Of a stretch of 64,000 nt of DNA, positions 8,485 through 16,142 are shown one piece after another (positions within the stretch are counted from its first letter, which is position 1; every line of letters begins with the position of its first letter). The notes beneath the pieces are model-generated. The model was given only the letters and a program-made list of their open reading frames with translations, ran no database searches and was not told where the DNA came from. Both the position numbers and the translations under genes were made by a program. Origin of the DNA: Actinomycetales bacterium (GTDB taxonomy: Bacteria > Actinomycetota > Actinomycetes > Actinomycetales > Microbacteriaceae). The stretch is from positions 1 to 64,000 of the forward strand of contig JAATGV010000009.1 in NCBI GenBank assembly GCA_015654475.1. The letters are read 5' to 3'.

Positions 8485-10151
8485 TGCCCGACCTCGTTTT
8501 CGACAATATTTCCATCGTCTACTCGCGTCGTTCGCGCACGGGAACCACGCCGGTCAAAGCGGTGAGCAACGTCTCGTTGACGCTTCCGGCCGGCGGCACC
8601 CTCGGCATCGCCGGCGAATCGGGGTCAGGAAAGTCGACCCTGGCAATGAGCGTGCTGCGCCTGCTGCCGAAGAGCGCCACGATAACCGGCCGTATTCTTT
8701 ACGGCGACCAAGACATCCAAGATCTGAGCTTCGGGCAGTTGCGTACAGTTCGCTGGGCCGAGGCGGCCGTGGTGTTCCAAGGCGCCATGCACGCACTCAA
8801 CCCGGTACGCACCGTGGGCTGGCAGATTCTCGAGGCGCTTGAGCTCCATGTCAAAGAACGCTGGGCAACCCGCGAGGCGCGCGTCGCCCGGATGAAAGAT
8901 CTGCTGGCAATGGTCGACCTGCCGACCGACAAGTCAGAGGCTTACCCGCACGAGCTCTCGGGCGGGCAGAAGCAGCGGGTAATGGTGGCCATGGCGTTGG
9001 CCTGCGAGCCCGACGTGATCATCGCCGACGAGCCGACCACCGCACTCGATGTGATCGTGCAAGAGCAGGTGCTCAATGTGTTGCACTCTCTCGTGACCGA
9101 GCGCGGCATCTCACTGTTGATGATCAGCCACGACCTCTCTGCGCTTGCCACGATCTGCGATCGAATCGCGGTGATGAAGGATGGCGTGGTGCGGGAGGTG
9201 GGCGACGCGGTCTCGATCTGCACGGCCGCAACCGATCCCTATACTCGCAAGCTCGCGCAGGCGTTCCCGGTGATCGGCGACCCGGCATCACGGTTGAAGC
9301 CCCAGAGCAAGCCGATCTGGGAGGTCGCGGCCGACGGGGGGACCGACGGTCTCGAACAAACGAATTCCGACCCACACGAAGTGGTGTTGGAGGCCCGCGG
9401 GGTAAGCGTGAACTTCCGCTCGCACGGCCGTACCGTACATGCAGTGCGGTCCGTCGACCTTACCTGCCACCGCGCCGAGATCACGGCGCTAGTGGGACAG
9501 TCGGGGTCGGGCAAGACCACGCTTGCTCGCACCATCCTCGGCCTGCAAGAGCCCAACGCCGGCGGCCAGGTGCTGTTCCGCGGTGAACCACTGAAACTCA
9601 CCAAGCGTGGCCTGCGCGAGTATCGCAGGAACGTCCAACTGGTGTTCCAAGACCAGTTCGCGGCCCTCAACCCCAAGGTCAGCGTGTATGAGTCGATCAG
9701 CGAGGGCCTGCGCATTCGCAAGTACGACGGCGACGAGTACGCGAAGGTTTGCGAGAGCCTCGAAGCCTGCGAGATGTCTCCGGCAAGCGAATATCTCGAT
9801 GTGCTGCCGCAAGAGCTCTCAGGCGGTCAACGCCAACGCGTCGTGATTGCGGGTGCGCTGGCGATTGAACCCAGCGCGTTGATCGCCGATGAACCCGTTG
9901 CCTCGTTGGATGCATCGGTTCGCGGCGAGTTGCTTGGCCTCTTTCTGGCGCTGAAGCGTCGGATGGGCATGACCGCACTCGTGATCACCCACGATCTGGG
10001 ACTGGCCTGGAACATCGCCGACACTGTGGCTGTCATGTACAACGGCGAGATCGTTGAGCGCGGCACCGTCGAGAAGGTGCTGCTCGATCCCCAACACGAG
10101 TACACCAAGAAGCTGCTGCACGCGACGCCGAAGATACCAACGCTAGCCTGA
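8484..10151 (+). CDS. Peptide ABC transporter ATPase, fused DppD-DppF type
   Basis: 555 aa with two nucleotide-binding domains in one chain. The first has Walker A GESGSGKST, signature LSGGQKQR and Walker B VIIADEPTTALD. The second has [17 protein letters not shown] and ALIADEPVASLD. It powers the two permeases and replaces separate DppD and DppF proteins. The start at 8484 has GGAGGAAC directly upstream and a TGATG junction with the permease. The reading frame extends further upstream, but that part lies inside the permease gene. Confidence 0.92.
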   Translation: MPDLVFDNISIVYSRRSRTGTTPVKAVSNVSLTLPAGGTLGIAGESGSGKSTLAMSVLRLLPKSATITGRILYGDQDIQDLSFGQLRTVRWAEAAVVFQGAMHALNPVRTVGWQILEALELHVKERWATREARVARMKDLLAMVDLPTDKSEAYPHELSGGQKQRVMVAMALACEPDVIIADEPTTALDVIVQEQVLNVLHSLVTERGISLLMISHDLSALATICDRIAVMKDGVVREVGDAVSICTAATDPYTRKLAQAFPVIGDPASRLKPQSKPIWEVAADGGTDGLEQTNSDPHEVVLEARGVSVNFRSHGRTVHAVRSVDLTCHRAEITALVGQSGSGKTTLARTILGLQEPNAGGQVLFRGEPLKLTKRGLREYRRNVQLVFQDQFAALNPKVSVYESISEGLRIRKYDGDEYAKVCESLEACEMSPASEYLDVLPQELSGGQRQRVVIAGALAIEPSALIADEPVASLDASVRGELLGLFLALKRRMGMTALVITHDLGLAWNIADTVAVMYNGEIVERGTVEKVLLDPQHEYTKKLLHATPKIPTLA

Positions 10152-10214
10152 TATCTATCGCCAAGGTCGCTCGGACCTGGCCGGTGCACACAACTTGACG
10201 GAGGAGGGCTACTG

Positions 10215-11258
10215 ATGTCTCGACATCCTTCGGTCGCCATTTTCGATGGCCACAACGATCTTGCCTGGACGCGTCGACTCGATCACGACTACCGAGTGGA
10301 GGGCCTCGACGTCGAAAGCGTCTCGACTTTTCAGACCGACATCCCCAAACTGAAGCGCGGAGGTCTTGCCGCCCAGTTCTGGTCGGTGTTCGTCCATACC
10401 GAGCTCACGGGCTCGGATGCGGTGCGCGCCTCGCTCGAACAGATCGATTTCGTCTACCGCCTGGTTGCGGCCTACCCGCAGGACCTGCGGCTGGCGTTGA
10501 CCGCTGACGACGTGCGTTCGGCGATGCAGGAGGGACGCGTCGCGTCTCTGCTCGGCGCCGAGGGTGGGCACCAGATCGACGACTCGTTGGCGGTGTTGCG
10601 CATGTATGCGCGTCTTGGTGTGCGGTATATGACGTTGACCTGGAACGAGCACACCTCCTGGGCCGACTGCGCGGTGCTTCCACCAGTGCATGATGGGCTC
10701 ACCGATTTCGGTCGCGAAGTGGTGCGCGAGATGAACAGGGTGGGCATGCTCGTCGACCTCTCGCACGTCTCGGCCGCAACGATGAGAGATGCGCTGGATG
10801 CGTCTGAAGCTCCCATCATTTTCAGCCACTCATCATGCTGGGAGCTGGGCCGGCATCCGCGCGACGTGCCGGACGACGTGCTGCGCAGATTGCCCGACAA
10901 CGGCGGTGTGGTCATGCTCACGTTCGTGAAGTCGTTCCTGTCGCCCGAGTTCGCCGCCTGGTTGGCAGCGGATTCAAGCGAACCGGCGCCTGCGGTGACC
11001 GTATCGGATGTAGCGGATCATGTCGAGTACGCGCGAGAACTCGCGGACATCGACCATATCGGGCTTGGCGGCGACTTCGACGGATCGTCGTACATGCCAG
11101 ACGGGCTCGAAGACGTCTCCCGCTACCCGCGACTGATCGACGAGTTGCAAAGCCGTGGATGGAGCGAAGACGACCTTGTGAAGCTCGGCTCAGGCAACAT
11201 CCTGCGCGTTCTTGGCGAGAACGACGACGCGTATCGTGCCTTTCTTGCCGAAGGATAA
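10215..11258 (+). CDS. Membrane dipeptidase, peptidase family M19
   Basis: 347 aa zinc dipeptidase. IFDGHNDLAW carries the HxD metal pair, LLGAEGGHQ the bridging Glu, VDLSHVS the later His ligand and IFSHSSCW the second His. LGGDFDG near residue 285 is typical of the family. M19 enzymes accept dipeptides including L-D ones. GGAGGAGG lies 8 nt before the ATG, 63 bp after the ATPase gene, so it is probably co-transcribed with the importer and hydrolyses what is imported. No signal peptide is seen, so cytoplasmic. Confidence 0.9.
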   Translation: MSRHPSVAIFDGHNDLAWTRRLDHDYRVEGLDVESVSTFQTDIPKLKRGGLAAQFWSVFVHTELTGSDAVRASLEQIDFVYRLVAAYPQDLRLALTADDVRSAMQEGRVASLLGAEGGHQIDDSLAVLRMYARLGVRYMTLTWNEHTSWADCAVLPPVHDGLTDFGREVVREMNRVGMLVDLSHVSAATMRDALDASEAPIIFSHSSCWELGRHPRDVPDDVLRRLPDNGGVVMLTFVKSFLSPEFAAWLAADSSEPAPAVTVSDVADHVEYARELADIDHIGLGGDFDGSSYMPDGLEDVSRYPRLIDELQSRGWSEDDLVKLGSGNILRVLGENDDAYRAFLAEG

Positions 11259-11399
11259 GCGGCTAGAGCGCGGATGTGCGGACAGGCGCGTCCCGCCGCA
11301 TACCCGTGTCCTAGATGAAATCTTTGTTACAAAGAGTCCCTCGCAGGCGATTGTTTCCTATCATTAGTGAAGAATAAGAGAAATCTAATGTTGTTCTGC

Positions 11400-11480
11400 G
11401 GCAAACCCCGTTCTTATTACGGGGCAACCTCACCCCTTGGCGGAAGGGCCTGTGAGTGCTGGGCCGCCCGATCGAGGGAG
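11400..11480 (+). promoter_or_regulatory. Structured 5' leader of the C39-like peptidase gene
   Basis: Just before the GTG at 11489 the plus strand can fold a hairpin CCCCG(11406-11410)/CGGGG(11420-11424). A second helix is GGCGG(11439-11443)/CCGCC(11464-11468), with an internal GGGCC pairing option. GAGGGAG follows as ribosome binding site. I compared it with the c-di-AMP (ydaO) consensus common before actinobacterial wall hydrolases and did not find its conserved boxes. It could be an unrecognised riboswitch or a simple structured leader. Confidence 0.3.
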
Positions 11481-11488
11481 ACTAAGTC

Positions 11489-12892
11489 GTGCGCTGGGCA
11501 AAGAACGGTCGAGTTGTCACTTTCGCCATCGCAACGGTCGCAGCCGTCGGCCTCATTGCCGGTACGGCAGTGGCGATGACCGGCAATTCGCAAGGGAGCA
11601 ATGCTGCTCCATCCCCAAGCACAAAGAACACCACCACACAGACAGCATCGAACTCTGCGGAGGCACAAGTGGCAGCACGTCAAGCCGATTACAGCAACGA
11701 GAATCGGCATGTCCAATTCGATTCGTGGCAGAGTGCTGACGACTTCGGCACAGGCACGTTCGACGGCACAACGGATGTGTCTGGTGCGCTGCAATTGAAG
11801 TCTTCGTCCGATTCGCCCCAGCAGTACACCGACACGTTCGGAACGGCGGGCAGCCGCGAGTACGTGTTTGGCTCGTGGACATCACCAGTAGTAGAGCTCG
11901 GGTTCCCCGCGGATGAGGCCGTCTCATCCTGGAACGCAGACACCGAGACTGGGACATGGGTCCAGGTCGATTTCCGGGGCCGCCATGCCGACGGATCCTG
12001 GACCAAGTGGTACGTCATGGCGCAATGGACCGCCGGCAACGAATTCGACAAGGGCGACATCCACCGCACCTCCGTAGACGGGCAGCAGGATTCCGACGGC
12101 ACCATCTACACCGACACCTTCTCGGCGGCAGCAGGCAAGGAGATAACCGCCCACCAGACGAAAGTGACCCTCTACCGGCCAGCGGGTACGAAGGCGAAAA
12201 TATCGGTATCTCTTGTAGGCACCATGGCATCCGCGATCCCGGCCTCGATCAGCGGAACCAGTCCGTTCTTGCTCGGGCATGCGGCTGAGCTTGATGTCCC
12301 GCGCTTCTCACAAGAGATCCACGCAGGCGAGTACCCGGAGTACGCCGGTGGCGGCGAGGCCTGGTGCTCCCCCACCTCATCGACCATGGTGCTGTACTAC
12401 TGGGATAAGAGTGTGGCGGCAGAGAACCTTGAGGACATTGTTGCCCCCAACGGCGATCCTCAGGTCGACTGGGCGGCAATGCATACCTACGACTTCACGT
12501 ACGGAGGTGCAGGAAACTGGCCATTCAACGCCGCTTATACGAGCACATTCGGGCTGAACAGCTTCGTCACACGGTTGCGAGACTTGAGCGAGGCGGAGAA
12601 GTTCATCGAAGCGGGGATCCCGCTCGTCGTATCCGTGTCGTTCAGCAAGGCTGAGTTGCCTGAAGCCGGCTACAGCACCAACGGCCACCTGCTGACCATC
12701 ATCGGCTTCACCGCCGACGGAGATGTGATCATCAACGATCCGGCAGCGGACAGCAACGACGACGTACGGCGGGTTTACCCACGCGACAAGTTCGAGAAGG
12801 TCTGGGCGAACAAGAGCGGCGGAATCACGTACGTGACATACCCAGAGGGTACCGAGCTGCCCGAAGCCGTCTCGAGCGAGAAGAACTGGTAG
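11489..12892 (+). CDS. Secreted C39-like cysteine peptidase (Peptidase_C39_2)
   Basis: 467 aa. The N-terminus is a signal peptide (VVTFAIATVAAVGLIAGTAVA). Residues ~60-250 form a beta-rich region of the kind found in secreted actinobacterial C39 proteins. Residues ~265-450 are the papain-like domain: Cys in GGEAWCSPTSSTM, His in NGHLLTIIGF, and the final acid/amide in VIINDPAA. It is therefore a secreted peptidase of unknown target, perhaps cell-wall peptides or host protein. The start is GTG with GAGGGAG 9 nt upstream. It seems monocistronic. Confidence 0.85.
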   Translation: MRWAKNGRVVTFAIATVAAVGLIAGTAVAMTGNSQGSNAAPSPSTKNTTTQTASNSAEAQVAARQADYSNENRHVQFDSWQSADDFGTGTFDGTTDVSGALQLKSSSDSPQQYTDTFGTAGSREYVFGSWTSPVVELGFPADEAVSSWNADTETGTWVQVDFRGRHADGSWTKWYVMAQWTAGNEFDKGDIHRTSVDGQQDSDGTIYTDTFSAAAGKEITAHQTKVTLYRPAGTKAKISVSLVGTMASAIPASISGTSPFLLGHAAELDVPRFSQEIHAGEYPEYAGGGEAWCSPTSSTMVLYYWDKSVAAENLEDIVAPNGDPQVDWAAMHTYDFTYGGAGNWPFNAAYTSTFGLNSFVTRLRDLSEAEKFIEAGIPLVVSVSFSKAELPEAGYSTNGHLLTIIGFTADGDVIINDPAADSNDDVRRVYPRDKFEKVWANKSGGITYVTYPEGTELPEAVSSEKNW

Positions 12893-12975
12893 GGGCGGCG
12901 GGGGGCGACGCGTACCCTCGTCAGTCGGCCCCCCTGCAACTTCGCGGATACTTTTGGCAACACGCCGGTATCCGT

Positions 12976-13125
12976 GGCCAAAGTTGCACGTGGGACAGGG
13001 TTTAGGGCCAAAGTTACAGGCCCGGGAGTGTTCATGGCGAAAGCTGCGGGCCCGGGGGCGCCCTTGGCCAAAGCTGCAGGCGTGATGGGGTTCGTGGCCA
13101 AAGCTGCACGGGCGTAGAAGCTCGT
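12976..13125. repeat. Five-copy 30-bp tandem repeat
   Basis: The core GGCCAAAGCTGCAGG (with variants) recurs at 12976, 13006, 13036, 13066 and 13096, exactly 30 bp apart. The second half of each unit is degenerate. The whole 12893-13255 stretch has no convincing gene. Reading frames through the repeat on the minus strand would give a 10-residue repeat (xFGxxPxxxC), but there is no start, RBS or recognisable domain to support one. Confidence 0.8.
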
Positions 13126-13128
13126 CTT

Positions 13129-13153
13129 GTGCCCCCAACGAGATTCGAACTCG
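13129..13153 (-). repeat. 25-nt duplicate of the adjacent tRNA 3' end (att-like)
   Basis: This segment is identical to 13295-13319, the T-arm and 3' acceptor strand of the neighbouring tRNA, and lies in the same orientation 166 bp away. Duplications of tRNA 3' ends are typical scars of site-specific integration. Alternatively it is the tail of a decayed tRNA copy: upstream on the minus strand GCCCCCG (13222-13228) could pair with the acceptor, but no proper D-arm or anticodon arm follows. Confidence 0.7.
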
Positions 13154-13256
13154 CCCCGCCACTCGCGACGGCAGCCCCATCGAGGCGCCGCCTCCATCGC
13201 AAAGCCACCGCTCGAATCCGGCGGGGGCCCGAACCAGTGCTCAGCTTGATGCAGAT

Positions 13257-13296
13257 ACTGGACTGCCCACGCCCCAAAGGGCGCTAGCAGTCCAGT
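13257..13296 (-). terminator. Hairpin immediately 3' of the tRNA
   Basis: ACTGGACTG (13257-13265) pairs with CAGTCCAGT (13288-13296), with an inner CGCCC/GGGCG stem and a 4-nt loop. It abuts the last base of the tRNA on the minus strand. No T-run follows, so it may be a processing or termination structure. Confidence 0.55.
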
Positions 13297-13369
13297 GCCC
13301 CCAACGAGATTCGAACTCGTACTGAATCGATTTTAAGTCGATCGCCTCTGCCAGTTGGGCTATGGGGGC
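13296..13369 (-). tRNA. tRNA with anticodon TAA (Leu, UUA) but short variable arm
   Basis: Read on the minus strand this folds as a 74-nt cloverleaf: acceptor GCCCCCA/TGGGGGC, D-arm, anticodon stem ATCGA/TCGAT around loop CTTAAAA, variable loop TCAGT (5 nt), and T-arm ACGAG-TTCGAAT-CTCGT. The discriminator is A and CCA is not encoded. By position the anticodon is TAA, so it should read UUA leucine codons. Bacterial leucine tRNAs normally have a long (type II) variable arm and this one does not. It may be a variant tRNA-Leu of actinomycetes or a tRNA with another identity. Confidence 0.85.
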
Positions 13370-13385
13370 CAGCGCCTAACTACTT

Positions 13386-13427
13386 TATCGGCAACGGCGT
13401 ATCGGCAACGGCGTATCGGCACCGGCC
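13386..13427. repeat. Three-copy 14-bp tandem repeat
   Basis: TATCGGCAACGGCG occurs twice head to tail (13386, 13400), followed by a third copy with two changes (13414). It lies between the tRNA 5' end and the DMT transporter promoter, where it could affect either promoter. Confidence 0.8.
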
Positions 13428-13463
13428 ACGCAGACGTGACGCTGTCGTTTCTCCGCGAGCACC

Positions 13464-13469
13464 TACACT
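13464..13469 (+). promoter_or_regulatory. -10 box (TACACT) for leaderless DMT transporter
   Basis: TACACT lies 6 nt before the GTG at 13476, with no Shine-Dalgarno between. The transcript would start at or next to the start codon. Confidence 0.45.
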
Positions 13470-13475
13470 CGACTA

Positions 13476-14369
13476 GTGGTCATTATCGTCATTGCGTTCA
13501 TTTCAAGCATCCTCTTCGGGTTCTCCGATTATCTTGGCGGGGTTGCATCGCGCAGCGCCCGCGTCATCGCAATCACATCGCTGAGTTACATCACCGCAAC
13601 ACTCGCCTACGTAGTGGGCCTCCCCCTCGTCCCCTCAGAGTGGTCGGCAGCGAGCTTCACCTATGGCGCGGCCTCCGGCGCCGCCGCCATCTTCGGCTTC
13701 GTCGGTTTCTACGCCGCACTGGCGAGCGGGCCGATCGCCATCATGTCGCCATCCATCGCCCTCATCCAAACCATCATTCCCGTCATCGTCGGTGTCACCC
13801 TGCAAGGCGAAGTACTCGGTCCTTTCGCATGGGTCGGCATCGGATTTGCCATCGTGGGTGCCTGGCTCATGGGATCCGGCGGGAAAGCGGGCGGACGCAT
13901 CCCGCTCAAATCCGTCATCCTGGCTCTCATGGCCGGGTCACTGTTCGCCCTCTCACTGATCATTCTCGACATGTCGCCAGCCAGCGCCGGCCTCAGCCCT
14001 GGACTAGTCGAAATGGCTCTCGGGCTTGTACTGCTCGCCGGGATCTGGTGGGGGTCACGACGTTTCCGGCCAATCGCGGCGATCACCAACCTGCTTGACG
14101 TCGATCCTGAGGCCAGCGCCGCATCCACCGCATTGACACGGCGAACCGTGACCCTTGCACTCATCGCTGGTGCATTGATGGGCGCGGCGAGCGCACTGAC
14201 CCTTGTGGCGTTGCACGGTGGACAACTCGCCATCGTCTCGGCTGTTGTGGCCTTGTATCCGCTCGGCACGGTGGCGTTGGCGCGGGTGTTTCTGAAAGAG
14301 CGGCTTGTGGCGATGCAGTGGATCGGTATTGGGCTCGCCGTTGCGGCCTGCGTCGCGTTGAGCGTGTGA
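13476..14369 (+). CDS. EamA/DMT-superfamily transporter
   Basis: 297 aa, almost entirely hydrophobic, with about ten transmembrane helices in two EamA repeats. The first begins IIVIAFISSILFGFSDYLGG. The second ends ALARVFLKERLVAMQWIGIGL, the conserved E-R motif before the last helix. Such proteins move metabolites or drugs across the inner membrane. Substrate cannot be told. The start is a leaderless-looking GTG. Confidence 0.85.
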   Translation: MVIIVIAFISSILFGFSDYLGGVASRSARVIAITSLSYITATLAYVVGLPLVPSEWSAASFTYGAASGAAAIFGFVGFYAALASGPIAIMSPSIALIQTIIPVIVGVTLQGEVLGPFAWVGIGFAIVGAWLMGSGGKAGGRIPLKSVILALMAGSLFALSLIILDMSPASAGLSPGLVEMALGLVLLAGIWWGSRRFRPIAAITNLLDVDPEASAASTALTRRTVTLALIAGALMGAASALTLVALHGGQLAIVSAVVALYPLGTVALARVFLKERLVAMQWIGIGLAVAACVALSV

Positions 14370-14513
14370 TGAGAGTCCCCCTGGCCGTCGCTCCGTGCGA
14401 CGAGACACCAGGGGTGCCCGCACAGCAAATGGGCTTCCGCACCCCAGAATCACAGCGCGGGCGAACGCACGCACACAAATCGCCCACATCCACATCCCTC
14501 AAGAATGACGCTG

Positions 14514-14888
14514 CTACGCGAGCCCGCCCAGCCACAGCCCAAGGACGGCAGCCGCGACGCTCGCAACTACCGTGCCGCCCGCATACAGCAGAGCGAACAG
14601 AATCCCACCGGATTCCGCACGAGCGAGCCTCCACGCATCCACACTCGCAGTGCTGAACGTCGTATACCCACCAAGGAACCCGACCCCGACAACCGCCAAC
14701 ACAGTCGAAAGTCCCGAATCGCTGGCGGCGAATGCGGCAAGCACGCCGAGCACAAAAGATCCCGACACGTTGATGAGCGGGATCGCCCACGAAAACGGCC
14801 TCTTCAGGCGAGCACTCAGCACGGAGTCGAGCCAGAAGCGAGCGACTGTGCCAAGCCCGCCAGCAAGCATCACCCACAACGCCGTCAT
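14514..14888 (-). CDS. crcB: Fluoride channel subunit Fluc/CrcB (second)
   Basis: 124 aa, four helices, with the Fluc signatures GGLGTVARFWLDS, INVSGSFVLGVLAAF (polar-track Asn) and GFLGGYTTFSTASVDAW (phenylalanine-box region). Fluc channels are dual-topology dimers exporting F-. In actinobacteria two different halves form a heterodimer. The ATG overlaps the stop of the other half (ATGA). About 140 bp beyond its stop towards the DMT gene shows nothing. Confidence 0.92.
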   Translation of the reverse strand: MTALWVMLAGGLGTVARFWLDSVLSARLKRPFSWAIPLINVSGSFVLGVLAAFAASDSGLSTVLAVVGVGFLGGYTTFSTASVDAWRLARAESGGILFALLYAGGTVVASVAAAVLGLWLGGLA

Positions 14889-15295
14889 GCCGGCTTCCCC
14901 CGCCGACGAGGCACAATCCAGGCCCCCAACCCGGCTGCGGCCACCCCGAGCACGACACTCAGCACTGCATACCCGATACCGATCCCCGCTGCCCCACCCT
15001 CGACCAGTCGCGCCGTCTCGACAGCGAACGTGCTGTAGGTGGTGTACCCGCCGATCACCCCGGTTCCCAGCCCCAGTCGAACAAGCCGGCGCGCACCGAC
15101 GTTCGGGCCGCGGCGGCCAAGAAACGCATAGAGAAAGCCAAGCGCGAACGAACCAGTGACATTGATGACGAATGTGGCCCACGGCCATCCACCCAGGTGC
15201 GCAGGCCACGCGGTCTCGATAGCAAAGCGGGCACCAACTCCAAGCATGCCGCCCGCGAACACAACGCCGAGGTCTCGAAGGGCGGGAGTGGGCAT
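14885..15295 (-). CDS. crcB: Fluoride channel subunit Fluc/CrcB (first)
   Basis: 136 aa with GGMLGVGARFAIE, INVTGSFALGFLYAF and GVIGGYTTYSTFAVET, the conserved Fluc blocks, and a basic C-terminal tail RRRGKPA. It is the first gene of the pair and probably forms the other half of the heterodimer. A TAAACT box (15303-15308) lies 7 nt upstream of the ATG without a Shine-Dalgarno, suggesting a leaderless transcript. I looked for a fluoride riboswitch upstream and do not see one. Confidence 0.92.
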   Translation of the reverse strand: MPTPALRDLGVVFAGGMLGVGARFAIETAWPAHLGGWPWATFVINVTGSFALGFLYAFLGRRGPNVGARRLVRLGLGTGVIGGYTTYSTFAVETARLVEGGAAGIGIGYAVLSVVLGVAAAGLGAWIVPRRRGKPA

Positions 15296-15428
15296 GACGG
15301 TGAGTTTACGCTGATCGGGATGTGGATCTTGGCGTTCGGTTCACGGGAAGCCGTCGGCACCCGCGCTGCGCTGAGTGCGCGAAGCGGCGCAACCCCCAAG
15401 CCTCCGAGTGCGAGACCGGGAGCACACG

Positions 15429-15499
15429 CATCCTCCGATCCGCGCCTCATCCTCCGATCCGCGAACCCATCGGTCCCGGCCGCATCCTCCGATCTCCGC
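15429..15499. repeat. Short degenerate repeats CATCCTCCGATCCGCG
   Basis: CATCCTCCGATC starts at 15429, 15448 and 15483 (19 and 35 bp apart). They lie in the 262-bp gap between the crcB pair and the GNAT gene, which otherwise holds no convincing gene. Confidence 0.6.
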
Positions 15500-15557
15500 A
15501 CGCCGGAATCACCCCATGGACGAACACTCAGCGCGCCGGTACCGCCAGCAGACGGCG

Positions 15558-16088
15558 CTAGCGCACTTCTGGCAACGCCGGCCCATCAGGAAAGTCGCTA
15601 CGAGTGATGTCGAGAAAGAGCGCGTCGTCAAGGCTCCCGTCTGGACGCAGTTGGTAGTCACGCAAGATCCCGATGCGCTTGAACCCCAACCTCTCATAGG
15701 CGCGGATCGCGGGCAGGTTGCCCGCATTGGGATCAAGGGTGACACGGCTCGTTCCGTGCGCGAACTGGTGACGAACTGCAAGGGCGAGTGCCTCAGACCC
15801 GATACCGCTGCCCCGCCATGATGTGCCGAGGAAAATGTGGGCGATTGTGGTGGGGTACTCGGCGTCGGCTGGCGGAATCACGTAGACCACACCAGCGGTC
15901 TGTCCTCCTACCTCGATCACATTCGTATAGTCGCTGTCGATGAGCTCGATGCGCACCCGCTCCGGCGTGTATCCCACCCACCATTCGCTGACCTCGGGTT
16001 CCTGCAAAATGGCGTGCAGTGGTTCGAGGTCGCTCGTGCGGGGCGGGCGCAGGGTGACGCGGGGGCCGGTCAGGACGGGAAGGCTCAT
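15558..16088 (-). CDS. GNAT-family N-acetyltransferase
   Basis: 176 aa. LRPPRTSDLEPLHAIL at the start and the acetyl-CoA loop WRGSGIGSEALALAVRHQF are typical of the RimJ/RimL and AAC(6')-like branch. DPNAGNLPAIRAYERLGFKRIGI is the conserved C-terminal block. It acetylates an amine substrate that cannot be named; aminoglycoside or protein N-terminus are both possible. A TAGCAT box (16095-16100) lies 6 nt before the ATG, again leaderless-like. It seems to be a single-gene unit. Confidence 0.85.
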   Translation of the reverse strand: MSLPVLTGPRVTLRPPRTSDLEPLHAILQEPEVSEWWVGYTPERVRIELIDSDYTNVIEVGGQTAGVVYVIPPADAEYPTTIAHIFLGTSWRGSGIGSEALALAVRHQFAHGTSRVTLDPNAGNLPAIRAYERLGFKRIGILRDYQLRPDGSLDDALFLDITRSDFPDGPALPEVR

Positions 16089-16142
16089 GGATGGATGCTA
16101 GCGCCCCCGTGTTGCAACCGAGTTTCAGCCCAGGCGCTTCGC

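Noticed and set aside
11400-11480. c-di-AMP or c-di-GMP riboswitch upstream of the C39-like peptidase
   Set aside because: The conserved boxes of those classes are not present in order; kept only as an unspecific structured leader.
12377-13180. Long minus-strand frame through the 30-bp repeats giving a Cys/His-rich repetitive protein
   Set aside because: It overlaps the well-supported C39-like peptidase gene for most of its length, has no RBS and shows no domain; the repeat explains the open frame.
13130-13228. Possible 99-nt tRNA (selenocysteine-like length) on the minus strand
   Set aside because: The acceptor and T-arm pair, but the D-arm lacks the GG loop and no anticodon arm with a plausible anticodon forms; treated as a tRNA 3' duplicate.
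15296-15345. Fluoride riboswitch before the crcB pair
   Set aside because: The space upstream of the leaderless-looking start does not contain the conserved pseudoknot sequence.
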